Assembly (NCBI GenBank): GCA_014843695.1
Contig: CM026394.1
Span: 43,005,787 to 43,069,786 of the forward strand
DNA: 64,000 nucleotides
From: Archivesica marissinica
Taxonomy: Eukaryota; Mollusca; Bivalvia; Venerida; Vesicomyidae
Reading direction: 5' to 3'
The notes below the pieces were generated by a model. The model did no database searches, was not told the origin of the DNA, and saw nothing but the letters and a program-made list of their open reading frames with translations. Both the position numbers and the translations under genes were made by a program. How positions within the stretch are numbered: the stretch's first letter is position 1; each line of letters begins with the position of its first letter. Below are positions 33,301 through 39,265 of the stretch, in pieces.

Positions 33301-35029
33301 CCATGATTATGTTCTTCATTCTTCTTTAATCATTACAACATACATTTGATTAAAAGAAACTATGATAAAGTGGAGAATTTATTTACACATCACTCTGTTT
33401 AGACGTGTATGACATTCACCTTAAAGAAAGTGACGTCAATCTATTGTCGCGGTAAAAGTCTACCATACAGTGTGTACAACATAATGTGTGCCTGTCAATT
33501 AATGAAACAGCAAAGTGGGAAACAAGTTCATTCAACACAGTTATGATGGAGAAGTTGTCATATTAATGTAAATTAAACATGCTACAAGGACCAGATTATG
33601 AGACCACCCTGTTCCATTTACTCCTCAGGAGTACAGTGGGGGCACATACAGACAGTAGCCCGCCTAACTACACTGACTGAAGTGCAGAATCTTAGGTGCA
33701 CCCAATGTGAACAAAAGTCAAATTTCCCCATTTCACAAAAGCGATTCCTACAAACTCTTTTAATTCGGCAGGAGAATACATGTGGCAGACACAACACTTG
33801 TTTTCTTCTGCGACATCCATGTCAGTGTCACTGTCATCAGAGGGTGTGTTCACATAAGTTGGGCAACTAGACCTAGAGATGCCAGAAGTACCAGGTAGTT
33901 CTTTATCAATGGATTTTTTCTGCTTCTTCACATTTAAATGGTTACCATTTTTTCCTTTCTTTGTAACAGATTCCTCTGCTATCTTGGCCTTTCTAGAGGT
34001 TGCCTGTGTTTTCTGTAGGTGGCGCTGTAATTTGCTGTCATCAAAATACAAAATACCGCGACAATACATGTAACGCGAGAATACCAATAGACGGTATAAT
34101 TTGAAAGAACCATTCACCAAATTTAGACATTTAATCACAGCTGCATTTTAATGATAAATTATTATTGTCTTTATTGCCCTACTTGAGCTCACTAGATAGT
34201 TGTGAGAACAAAGAGATATGATGCCACATGTACATAAATACATCAGTTCAAAATTTACAAAAGACACCTGCCATTTTACCTGAACCTTTTCCAAGTCTTC
34301 CTTTCTCCCATAAAAGCATCTTTTTATTCCAAACCTTAATTGTTTAAGCAATAGTACTTCAGTCATATTTACAACAACAAAATCATCAAAATCATCAAAA
34401 TATCACAGTATAAACATACTGGTCAAAACACGAACAAAAGCAGACGCGTCCGGATCGATCACAATATTTGGTCACATGACCGTCACGTGATCATGATGAA
34501 GAGACGTTATTTTTGATTGGGCAGATAACTGCAGAAAGTCTTCACGATAATATTCAAAATAGAAAAGAATCACTGAATGAAATCTTACCGCATTGTTGTC
34601 CGCTTTCAATGCCTTAATGGTCTTGTCTTTCTGGTTGATGACATCTTGTTGTTGTTGAATCAAGTCCATGTGAACGCACACGAGATCCTTCAGTTGTTTC
34701 GTTTCACTCGATAACTCGAGCGTTGTAGAGGAATTGGACATCTTTCTTGTCCGATTTTCCTTTCCCATATTAATATCTATCTTGAATAATGTATCACTTT
34801 GTTTTTCCTCGGCCTTTAACGCATCAAGTTCTGCTTGTTTCAAACTTTCTTGGATGGCTAACGCCAAATCTGGGTCATATTCACCGTCGACAGTGGCTGC
34901 ACTTTTCGTAAGTCTACGGCGGTGTGCGAGAGGCGGGACACAAGATCGTGTCTTAGAATTGAAGAGCATACTTGGATTTTTAAACCTGTCATAAATGTCA
35001 TGTAGGACGACTGATCTCACAGACGACAT
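15274..35029 (-). CDS. MSL1: MSL1 homologue (male-specific lethal 1), 8 coding exons, 425 aa
   Basis: Joined exons 35029-34589, 23050-22887, 21602-21331, 18673-18612, 17870-17803, 16644-16517, 16181-16109 and 15343-15274 give one frame of 1278 nt with a stop; every junction is GT-AG and phases agree. Residues about 112-170 form a coiled coil (motifs DLIQQQQ and RMERRM) as in MSL1, the part that binds the MSL2 RING ligase. Residues about 293-408 are a PEHE domain: EVPTFR, GTEDHEDE, KRRKRWDDQRLREE, SFYP, PVTAFGLPVP, FSLPW. In known MSL1 this region recruits KAT8/MOF and MSL3 for H4K16 acetylation in the nucleus. The protein is shorter than vertebrate MSL1 because the linker between the domains is short. 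Residues 51-69 look like a ubiquitin-interacting motif. KANSL1 also has a PEHE domain, but the coiled-coil motif favours MSL1. Splice sites are predicted by eye. Confidence 0.9.
15420..15550 (-). mobile_element. SINE fragment (family A)
   Basis: Inverted body fragment with GTGGGAGGAAACCGGAGAAT and ACCATCTCACATG. It lies in MSL1 intron 7. Confidence 0.65.
15600..16080 (+). repeat. ~51-bp minisatellite in the MSL1 intron 7
   Basis: About nine units with CATCCCCATGTATAACATAC, AAATTAACATGGGGG and GGCGTGAGGGCAGGC. CCCCATGT/ACATGGGG makes each unit able to form a hairpin. Confidence 0.95.
16109..16181 (-). CDS. MSL1: MSL1 exon 7 (PEHE domain)
   Basis: Acceptor TTTTCAG, donor GTAAGT; 73 nt, phase 1 in and 2 out, too short to stand out as an open frame. 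It encodes SHIEVLDKIPVTAFGLPVP, which fits the conserved IEV--xLPVxAFGxPxP of MSL1. It lies just beyond a 51-bp minisatellite (15600-16080). Confidence 0.86.
16207..16290 (+). mobile_element. truncated piggyBac-type MITE (second family)
   Basis: Starts TTAACCCTTTGCACGCTAGC and shares GTTTGCTATTCTGATAGTGG with 11517-11752. The right half is missing. It lies in the intron between MSL1 exons 6 and 7. Confidence 0.6.
16290..16475 (+). repeat. ~18-bp pyrimidine-rich tandem repeat
   Basis: About nine units of GACCCACCCTGCCCTTTT, in the intron between MSL1 exons 6 and 7. Confidence 0.88.
16517..16644 (-). CDS. MSL1: MSL1 exon 6 (PEHE domain)
   Basis: Acceptor TATTAG, donor GTAAGT; 128 nt, phase 2 in and 1 out. 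It starts with WDDQRLREE (MSL1/KANSL1 consensus WDxQRxREx), is rich in basic residues (LRKKQQ), and ends with VESFYPCLDE, like the SFFP-D motif of MSL1. Confidence 0.9.
17064..17313 (-). mobile_element. tRNA-derived SINE (family C), inverted
   Basis: From 17313: A box TGGTCGAGTGGTTAAGGTCG, B box GGTTTGAGCC, core CTGGTTAACCGCTGGAGCCT, then CTGCCCGCCGGCGATATAGC to the end near 17064. It lies in the intron between MSL1 exons 5 and 6. Confidence 0.78.
17803..17870 (-). CDS. MSL1: MSL1 exon 5 (PEHE domain)
   Basis: Acceptor TTTATAG, donor GTATGC; 68 nt, phase 0 in and 2 out. It encodes DHEDETFTRRHQKPEIEEKR followed by RKR. RRH-K-E--EKRRKR is the hallmark of the PEHE helix. Confidence 0.88.
18420..18548 (+). 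mobile_element. SINE fragment (family B)
   Basis: Body and tail only (GCAAGGCATTTAAATTCCAC to TTGTTTCGCAATCGAGCTAA), next to MSL1 exon 4. Confidence 0.7.
18612..18673 (-). CDS. MSL1: MSL1 exon 4 (start of PEHE domain)
   Basis: Acceptor TTTACAG, donor GTAATG; 62 nt, phase 1 in and 0 out. It encodes EVPTFRIKSHTN...VIEGTE, matching the opening EVP-W/F-R and the EGTE of MSL1-type PEHE domains. Confidence 0.85.
18782..19018. mobile_element. piggyBac-type MITE, TTAA target, copy 1
   Basis: TTAA at 18778-18781 and 19019-19022. TIRs CTCTTTCAACACCA / CCCTTTCAACACCA. A long imperfect palindrome at about 18928-18979 (AGATCCTGATGAGACGGCTC to GAGCCGGCTCATCTGGATCT). It lies in an MSL1 intron. Confidence 0.8.
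19162..19623. mobile_element. mariner-type MITE, 462 bp
   Basis: The left TIR is CCGTATATACTTGGCCAAAA and the right TIR reversed is CCGTATATACTCGGCCATAA, both leading into AGTCGA. TA flanks both ends (19160-19161 and 19624-19625). The TIR is partly repeated internally (near 19215 and 19545). It lies between MSL1 exons 3 and 4. Confidence 0.75.
19840..20237 (+). repeat. dispersed TIR-element relative, copy A
   Basis: It matches 46350-46785 in inverted orientation (shared AACTTTCAAAA-TGAAAGTAGG, GAATTGACGTTTGTTTGT and TTGTTATGTCAACAAACCG). Motifs overlap with the 62.85-kb element. It has a run of ten G at 20153-20162. Confidence 0.6.
20375..20625 (+). repeat. ~29-bp tandem repeat
   Basis: About nine units of TTTTCAAGGAAGCACTGAAA plus TCAAGCAC. 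Confidence 0.92.
20842..21279. mobile_element. CAGTCAAACCTG MITE split by a SINE
   Basis: Left part 20842-20868 and right part 21118-21279. A SINE lies between with the 11-bp duplication AAGCAGCCAGC at 20858-20868 and 21118-21128. Confidence 0.85.
20869..21117 (+). mobile_element. tRNA-derived SINE, V-like core (family A), complete
   Basis: tRNA-like head with A box (GATTAGCGCAGTGG) and B box (GGTTCGATCC), a body with GGGTTTTCTCCGGGTACTCC-GGTTTCCTCCCAC like the conserved centre of V-SINEs, and the tail CTTGCTTCGCAATCG before an A-rich end. It is flanked by an 11-bp target duplication. Confidence 0.85.
21331..21602 (-). CDS. MSL1: MSL1 exon 3 (linker)
   Basis: Acceptor CACTAG, donor GTAAGTG; 272 nt, phase 2 in and 1 out. 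It encodes a low-complexity, basic and Ser/Thr-rich linker (basic patch HRKRK) followed by an acidic stretch (SDEVELDTRPD). There is no recognisable fold. It lies about 50 bp from the end of a CAGTCAAACC MITE. Confidence 0.82.
21656..21893 (+). mobile_element. hAT-like non-autonomous element, short relative
   Basis: It shares CTTTAAATGG-CGTTATTT, ATGACCATTAAATA and GGCCAGTGTATCTT with 8552-8720 and ends in the inverted CAGGGCTCATTCTAGAGGG. The left tip is eroded. It contains a block GTCGCCCTAGGGACC also found (inverted) at 24850 and 28554. Confidence 0.6.
22010..22235 (+). repeat. degenerate ~35-bp tandem repeat
   Basis: Six or so diverged units around CCCTAGTTAGAGGACAAATC-TGGAGAAGTTGTCT. 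Confidence 0.75.
22240..22680 (+). repeat. 21-bp minisatellite, 21 units
   Basis: Unit GTAGTAACTTGTAAGCTAGA plus T. The 128-codon open frame across it results from a period divisible by three. Confidence 0.96.
22887..23050 (-). CDS. MSL1: MSL1 exon 2 (second half of coiled coil)
   Basis: Acceptor TTATTACAG precedes the exon and donor GTATGC follows; 164 nt, phase 0 in and 2 out. It encodes LQCRLQRMERRMALLKQKEE, which continues the heptads of exon 1, then a Pro/Ser-rich linker. Plus-strand frames over it are shadows. Confidence 0.88.
23545..23690 (+). mobile_element. chimeric SINE fragment (family C core, family D tail)
   Basis: The core CTGGTTAACTGCTGGAGCCT of family C runs into GTCGCTCAAATGGGAAACCG-GTAGCGACG-TAAATAAAC, the tail of family D. 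Confidence 0.6.
24160..24752 (+). repeat. 81-bp satellite, left block, ~7 units
   Basis: Unit of 81 bp containing CATCACACACGATATCATTT, TGTTTTTTCTCTTGG and CTCACCGGTAAGAATAATCA. Near-identical units; the main variant is ATCAAATG/ATTAAATG. It lies in MSL1 intron 1. Confidence 0.97.
24753..25596 (+). repeat. 844-bp sequence, copy identical to 28457-29300
   Basis: Follows the left satellite block. Every base I compared is the same as 28457-29300 at a constant offset of 3704, and the copy ends exactly at the gap. It contains a hAT-like end, a SINE (24914-25095) and AT-rich unique sequence. Confidence 0.92.
24914..25095 (+). mobile_element. SINE (family B), 5'-truncated
   Basis: Body and tail as in 62281-62512. 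It is inserted at the end of a hAT-like fragment; the identical copy is at 28618-28799. Confidence 0.75.
25597..26596. other. assembly gap, exactly 1000 N
   Basis: A round-number N run, so probably an unknown-size scaffold gap. It lies inside MSL1 intron 1 between two copies of the same sequence. Confidence 0.99.
26597..28456 (+). repeat. 81-bp satellite, right block, ~23 units
   Basis: Same unit as 24160-24752. Two units near 27330 and 27408 are shortened in the T-run. The left side abuts the N gap, so the true length is unknown. Confidence 0.97.
28457..29300 (+). repeat. 844-bp sequence, second copy
   Basis: Counterpart of 24753-25596, following the right satellite block. Sequence beyond 29300 has no counterpart at the gap. 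Confidence 0.92.
28618..28799 (+). mobile_element. SINE (family B), copy in duplicated block
   Basis: Identical to 24914-25095. Confidence 0.75.
29317..30006. mobile_element. 690-bp TIR element with ~150-bp arms
   Basis: Both ends read GGGTCATTCCGTGTCAAATC inward. The arms (29317 to about 29467 and about 29852 to 30006) pair over about 150 bp with minor gaps. No coding frame. It lies in MSL1 intron 1. The superfamily is uncertain. Confidence 0.8.
30740..31950 (+). repeat. dispersed repeat copy A (interrupted)
   Basis: Segments 30785-31041 and 31672-31945 match 50345-50690 and 50690-50945 in the same orientation at moderate identity. It contains the 626-bp TA-flanked insert. No coding capacity is visible. 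Confidence 0.65.
31044..31669. mobile_element. mariner-type non-autonomous element, TA target site
   Basis: TIRs start CCGTATTGTTCTTATTTATA on the left and CTGTATTGTTCCTATTTAAA on the right, each followed by GCGCC. TA dinucleotides flank both ends. The surrounding repeat exists without this insert at about 50690, giving an empty site. Confidence 0.75.
31992..32192 (-). mobile_element. tRNA-derived SINE (family E), inverted
   Basis: From 32192: TCCGTGGTCCAGTGGTAGAG (A box), GGTTTGATACTCGG (B-box region), core TACTGGTTAATCGCTTAGGT, tail CCCCGCGAGGGGTTTGACAT, a small GC hairpin. Confidence 0.78.
32200..33600. other. AT-rich intron sequence with inverted-repeat traces
   Basis: Separate inverted matches (CATGTTTTCGCCTAACTGTG near 32435 with its complement near 33183; TATGTCACC near 32307 with GGTGACATA near 32994) suggest an old TIR element of about 1.1 kb. 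No coding frame. Confidence 0.4.
33620..34073 (-). pseudogene. C-terminal zinc-finger remnant of a pogo/Tigger-like transposase
   Basis: Frame reads ELPGTSGISRSS, a Ser/Asp-rich spacer, CCVCHMYSPAELKEF and FVKWGN; a shifted frame further on gives CPHCTPEE and a stop near 33620. This is the PHD-like C-terminal finger of many DDE transposases. It lies in MSL1 intron 1, 0.5 kb from exon 1. An exon of MSL1 is less likely because the sequence has no MSL1 counterpart. Confidence 0.5.
34589..35029 (-). CDS. MSL1: MSL1 exon 1 (residues 1-147)
   Basis: The ATG at 35029 opens a 147-codon exon ending at a GTAAG donor (34588-34584), phase 0. It holds basic and Ser-rich sequence, a UIM-like helix at residues 51-69 (core DLALAIQESLKQAE) and the first half of the coiled coil (LKDLVCVHMDLIQQQQ). 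An upstream ATG at 35067 opens an overlapping 16-codon frame, so the start may be under translational control. Confidence 0.88.
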
Positions 35030-35067
35030 GAAATAGAATGTAGTTTCTTGTTATTCAAATCCGCCAT
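35017..35067 (-). promoter_or_regulatory. uORF overlapping the MSL1 start codon
   Basis: An ATGGCGG context at 35067 opens a 16-codon frame that ends with TGA at 35017, after and out of frame with the MSL1 ATG at 35029. If transcription starts upstream of 35067 this would reduce or gate MSL1 translation. ATGGCGG also resembles a YY1-type core-promoter site, which would be an alternative role. Confidence 0.35.
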
Positions 35068-35212
35068 TCCACCGATGAAAATATGCAAATGAAATCACCG
35101 GAAGTGGTATTTTTCCACATTCAAAATAAACAACCAAGGAAACTGTATGTATGTTCGGGCTCGTCTGTAGTCGGTTTATCAACCGAGTTTCACCACCATA
35201 GTGTTGCACTTC

Positions 35213-35551
35213 ATCACCTCCATAAATAGAGGAACCCCATGATACACATGGGTGCAAAGGTAGTTGGCTAGTTATGGAACATCACCTCCATAAATGGAGG
35301 AACTCCATGATATACATGGGTGCAAAGGTAGTTGGCTAGTTATGGAACATCACCTCCATAAATAGAGGAACTCCATGATATACCTGGGTGCAAAGGTGGT
35401 CGGCTAGTTATGGAACATCACCTCCATAAATGGAGGAACTCCATGATACACCTGGGTGCAAAGGTAGTTGGCTAATTATGGAACATCACCTCCATAAATG
35501 GAGGAACTCCATGATACACCTGGGTGCAAAGGTGGTCGGCTAGTTATGGAA
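35213..35551 (+). repeat. 68-bp tandem array upstream of MSL1, 5 units
   Basis: Unit starts ATCACCTCCATAAATGGAGG and ends GGCTAGTTATGGAAC. CCTCCATAAATGGAGG is a short palindrome. It lies 0.2-0.5 kb upstream of the MSL1 start codon. Confidence 0.93.
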
Positions 35552-35949
35552 AGGTGATGAAATAATAAAATGTCTTATTTTAGTATCTTGGAGTCTCGAC
35601 TAATAAAGCCATTATATTATTAATTCATTACAGATGAGGCCCCAGGACACTAAAATAAGACAGTTTATCACAATCCTCAAGTGCCGAACCCCTTTGCCTG
35701 GGTGGTAATGACACATATCCTTAGAATTATTAACACAGTGGGCAGTAATAGTCTTTCACCATATAACGTATTGACACAGTTCATACACATACATCTCTTG
35801 GATCAGTTTTAAAGCACTTCATTTATGTATATCTCACCTTACGCAGTTCGTCTTTAAAATCTAGACAACATGTTTCAAGCAGGTCGTCAGCCGGAGGCGT
35901 TTAGCGGAGGCATTTATAATTGTTATAATTAAATTATCAAAATGGTCAA

Positions 35950-36371
35950 AAACCCAATATCTTGCCAACTCATTTTATCCAAGAACAATCTGGCTGTGGA
36001 ACAGTCTACCGACATATAAGTATACACAGTCGTGTCACAGTCGGCCGACTGTTATCCTTAATGTCACCAATTCAGAAGCCATTCCTGCATCTTCCGGAGT
36101 TCCACAGGATCCGTACTTGGACCCCTGCTATTCATAGCTTATATAAACGACCTCCCACTAAATAGTTCCAAAGTCCGTATCTTTGCAGATGATACCGTAG
36201 CCTATCCATCTCTGACATTTGCAATTGAGTTGGTCACACGCCAAAACGATCTTAATACGTTAGAAGGTTAGAAGAGTGGGTGTTTGAATGGGACATCGAA
36301 TTTAACCCGTCCAAATGTCAAGTTACTAGAGGGAAACATCCTATTCCAAGTCATTATATATAATACCGATG
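35950..36371 (+). pseudogene. older LINE (type 2) reverse-transcriptase fragment, left part
   Basis: Frames carry SSGVPQ, a GPLLFIAYINDLP-like block, VRIFADDT and FNPSKCQV, with frameshifts (one base missing in the PQG motif near 36106). The same element resumes at about 43385. A sister copy is on the minus strand at 47760-48971. Confidence 0.7.
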
Positions 36372-37440
36372 TAGTCATACTTGAGTCACACTAATATCCT
36401 CTATGATCTACAACATGGCTTTCGATCTTCCCGTTCCTGCGAATCACAGCTAATTTCATTTCTCCAAAACCTAACGGAATCTAACAACAAACATATTCAA
36501 ACCGACGTCATCATTATGAATTTTGCGAAAGCATTTGACAAAGTTTCTCACCGTCACTTCCTCTACAAACTACAATTATACGGTATCAATTGTAATGCTC
36601 TTCATTGGATATCTGACTTCTTGAGAGATAGGACCCAGACAGTTGTCCTGGAAGGGGAACATCAGACACTGTACCAGTCACATCCGGAATACCCCAAGGC
36701 ACTGTCATGGGGCCTATCCTCTTTCTTATCTATATAAACGACTTCCCGGAATACCTCAATCATAGTACCATTAGACTATTCGCAGATGACAGCATTATAT
36801 ATAGAGAAATTAACAACACTTCTGATGCAAAACTCTTACAATCTGACCTAGACGCTGCTGGTAGGTTGGAGCAGGATTGGCTCATGAATTTTCACCCTGA
36901 TAAATGTAATGTTCTAAATGTCACACAGAAAAGAAACCAAGTTAAATTTACATACAAACTTCACAACCACCCCCTTGAAATTGTCGAACATGCAAAATAG
37001 TTAGGCCTCATGTTACAGAATAACTTAAAATGGGATAAGCATATAAACTCTATAACAAGCAAAGCTAATCAGTCACTAGGATTCCTCCGCAGAAATTTAA
37101 AAGTCAACTCTACCAAAGTAAAAGACCATGCTTATAAAGCCCTCGTCAGACCCAAACTAGATTACTCCTCTTCGGTTTGGGACCCACATACCAAAAGCCA
37201 AATTAGTCAAATTGAGAAAGTACAACGCCGTGCAGCCCGTTGTACATCCAACCGCTACCACAATACAAGTTCTGTAACTGATATGCTCACTACCCTTAAC
37301 TGGCCCACCTTGGAAATTCGAAGAATCCGTACCAGACTCATCATGTTTTATAAGATCATACACCATGTAGTTGCCATTCAACCACCCTGTAATCTAATTA
37401 TTCCTTCAGACCCCAGAACCAGACACAGTAACACCTATAC
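36372..37440 (+). pseudogene. younger LINE (type 1) reverse transcriptase, interrupted
   Basis: Open frames read LQHGFRSSRSCESQLISFLQ, NFAKAFDKVSHRHFLYKLQ, SGIPQGTVMGPILFLIYIND, RLFADDS (the FADD catalytic motif) and RRAARCTSNRYH. There is one frameshift near 36670 and one stop at 36998. The reading frame is cut at 37440 by the 5.6-kb element and continues at 43030 (KHIHTAKDPYKYSFYPRAVT) to a stop near 43201. Confidence 0.85.
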
Positions 37441-38146
37441 TAGTGTAGTGGTCAAGGGGTACTTTTTGGTCGGGTACCCCTCCCCATGGTAGAACAAGAC
37501 ACAACCTATTTTTTCTTGAAGAGGGTGGTCTGGGGAGTAGGAAAAGGATGGTTGTGAATCTGAGATCATTGTAGGTCATTATGAAAATCTCATTTATATA
37601 TGTGTAGATGAGGACTCCGAGAATAAATTTGATGATATATGTTTTTTCCAAGTATATCAGTTAATATTCAAGCTATATGAACACATTATGTATCAAAATG
37701 TGCAGGATGACAATACACACTCACTACAATTGCATTTAATCAGAAAATATATCTCATACTTGGCATAAAAGCCAAAATAATGCAATTTATTGCTGAAAAT
37801 CGACTACAGATTCACTGAATTACCGACCTTAATGACTACATAACTTTACACATACCAGCTCCATGTTGATAAATATTATACCTAAATGTATCCTGTACAT
37901 ATATGTATTCAATAGAAGGTTCCAAAGTGTAATGTAGCTCCTGCTGAGAATTGTATTATCAAAAACATAGCACTTTACCGAAATATCCAAAATACCTTAA
38001 ATTCGCGTATTCCACGAAATATCATGTTTTCATTAGTTTACACCATGCTGCATTGGCAATATACTTTTGTTATATTTAGATACATATATCAGCACATTCA
38101 CAATATGGTGAACTAGCATTTATGACTACCCCAGAAATACATGCAC
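37441..38146 (+). repeat. left ~0.7-kb terminal inverted repeat
   Basis: It matches 43029-42314 in reverse. The tip carries a small palindrome (GGGGTAC...GTACCCC, about 37455-37481). The 60-residue open frame shared by both arms looks incidental. Confidence 0.85.
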
Positions 38147-38231
38147 AGAACAGTTACTCAGAGTTTTCTTCTAAAAACATACCTACCCCCCCCCGCCTAG
38201 TACGTAACGCGATTCCAATGTCTGATATAAA

Positions 38232-38909
38232 ATGTGTTTCTATATGTATGACTTCATTGAATGGTGCCTTAATGAACAAGCATACAACAAGCTGACAAGT
38301 TGTAGTGAAGACGATGTTCCTAAGATCAACCTGAAAACAATTGCCATATGTCATAATATGATTTCACAGAGTCAGCGCATGTACACATCAATTACACTAG
38401 ACTTAGCCTTACAAGTGCACCACAAATTTGGAAACAAGAATATGATCGACTTACTTAATTCACTGGGTCATTGTGTCTCCTACGACGAAGTTCGGCGCTT
38501 CCTCACATATGTGGCTATTGATGAGGAAAATGTCAAAGATGGCGTATACATACCCAAGAGACTCCAGCACCTAGGGTCCATTGATGGTTTGCCAGTGGTA
38601 GATGCTGCGATCGATAATTTTGACCAAAACGAAGCTACTCTGGATGGAAAGTCAACCACTCATGCCATGGCAGCCGTGCTGTTCCATAGAGGAATCCCCC
38701 AACTTGATGACAAGTGCATTCCCAGGTTGCCAATGAAGTCGCTATCAGCAGCTGATAAAGTATGTCCAGGATTTGACGATCTCCAGAGGTATATAGCTAA
38801 GTCATTGAAACAAAACTGTGGAAATGTTGTAGTCTTTGCTGCCACTTTATCATTATATTTTGGTAATTACAGCATATACCTGGTAAAACAATTGGTAAGA
38901 AATTTATGA
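38232..38909 (+). CDS. N-terminal part of the TIR-element protein (225 codons)
   Basis: The ATG at 38232 opens a frame with GHCVSYDEVRRFL, DGVYIPKRL and DNFDQNEATLDGKSTTHAMA. I recall similar blocks at the N-terminus of long uncharacterised proteins that recur in invertebrate genomes. The frame ends at 38907. A GTAAG after 38893 and an AG near 39084 could mark an intron. However, the next homologous stretch (about 39086-39215) holds a stop near 39166 and a frame change near 39210, so the gene may be broken here. Confidence 0.65.
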   Translation: MCFYMYDFIEWCLNEQAYNKLTSCSEDDVPKINLKTIAICHNMISQSQRMYTSITLDLALQVHHKFGNKNMIDLLNSLGHCVSYDEVRRFLTYVAIDEENVKDGVYIPKRLQHLGSIDGLPVVDAAIDNFDQNEATLDGKSTTHAMAAVLFHRGIPQLDDKCIPRLPMKSLSAADKVCPGFDDLQRYIAKSLKQNCGNVVVFAATLSLYFGNYSIYLVKQLVRNL

Positions 38910-39265
38910 TACCTACGGTTGTGGTCATATGATTGTTGGTGGCTGGTCTAACATTATAATGCATGCATATAGAATAGCATCGATAACATAAACAGTAAAA
39001 TGGTAGTATAATACTATTCACAAGTTACCACGAATGTGCATGCATGTCCAAATATATATTTAGTTCTGACATGTATTACTTTAAGGTACAACAAAGCTGC
39101 CAAACGACCAGAACCTCCTCCTGTGAGCGATTCCGCAATGATGAATATTGACATAGACCATCCATAATTCAAGACAGCCGAATCTAGAGATTTAGCATGG
39201 AAAGTGTCCCGTAAACCGTTGATGATCATCAGGCTATCCCATCGTGGTCGGCATCTAATGCATTC

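Noticed and set aside
34148..34366. 72-residue minus-strand frame near MSL1 exon 1
   Set aside because: No homology recognised and no consistent splice sites to join MSL1; likely chance.
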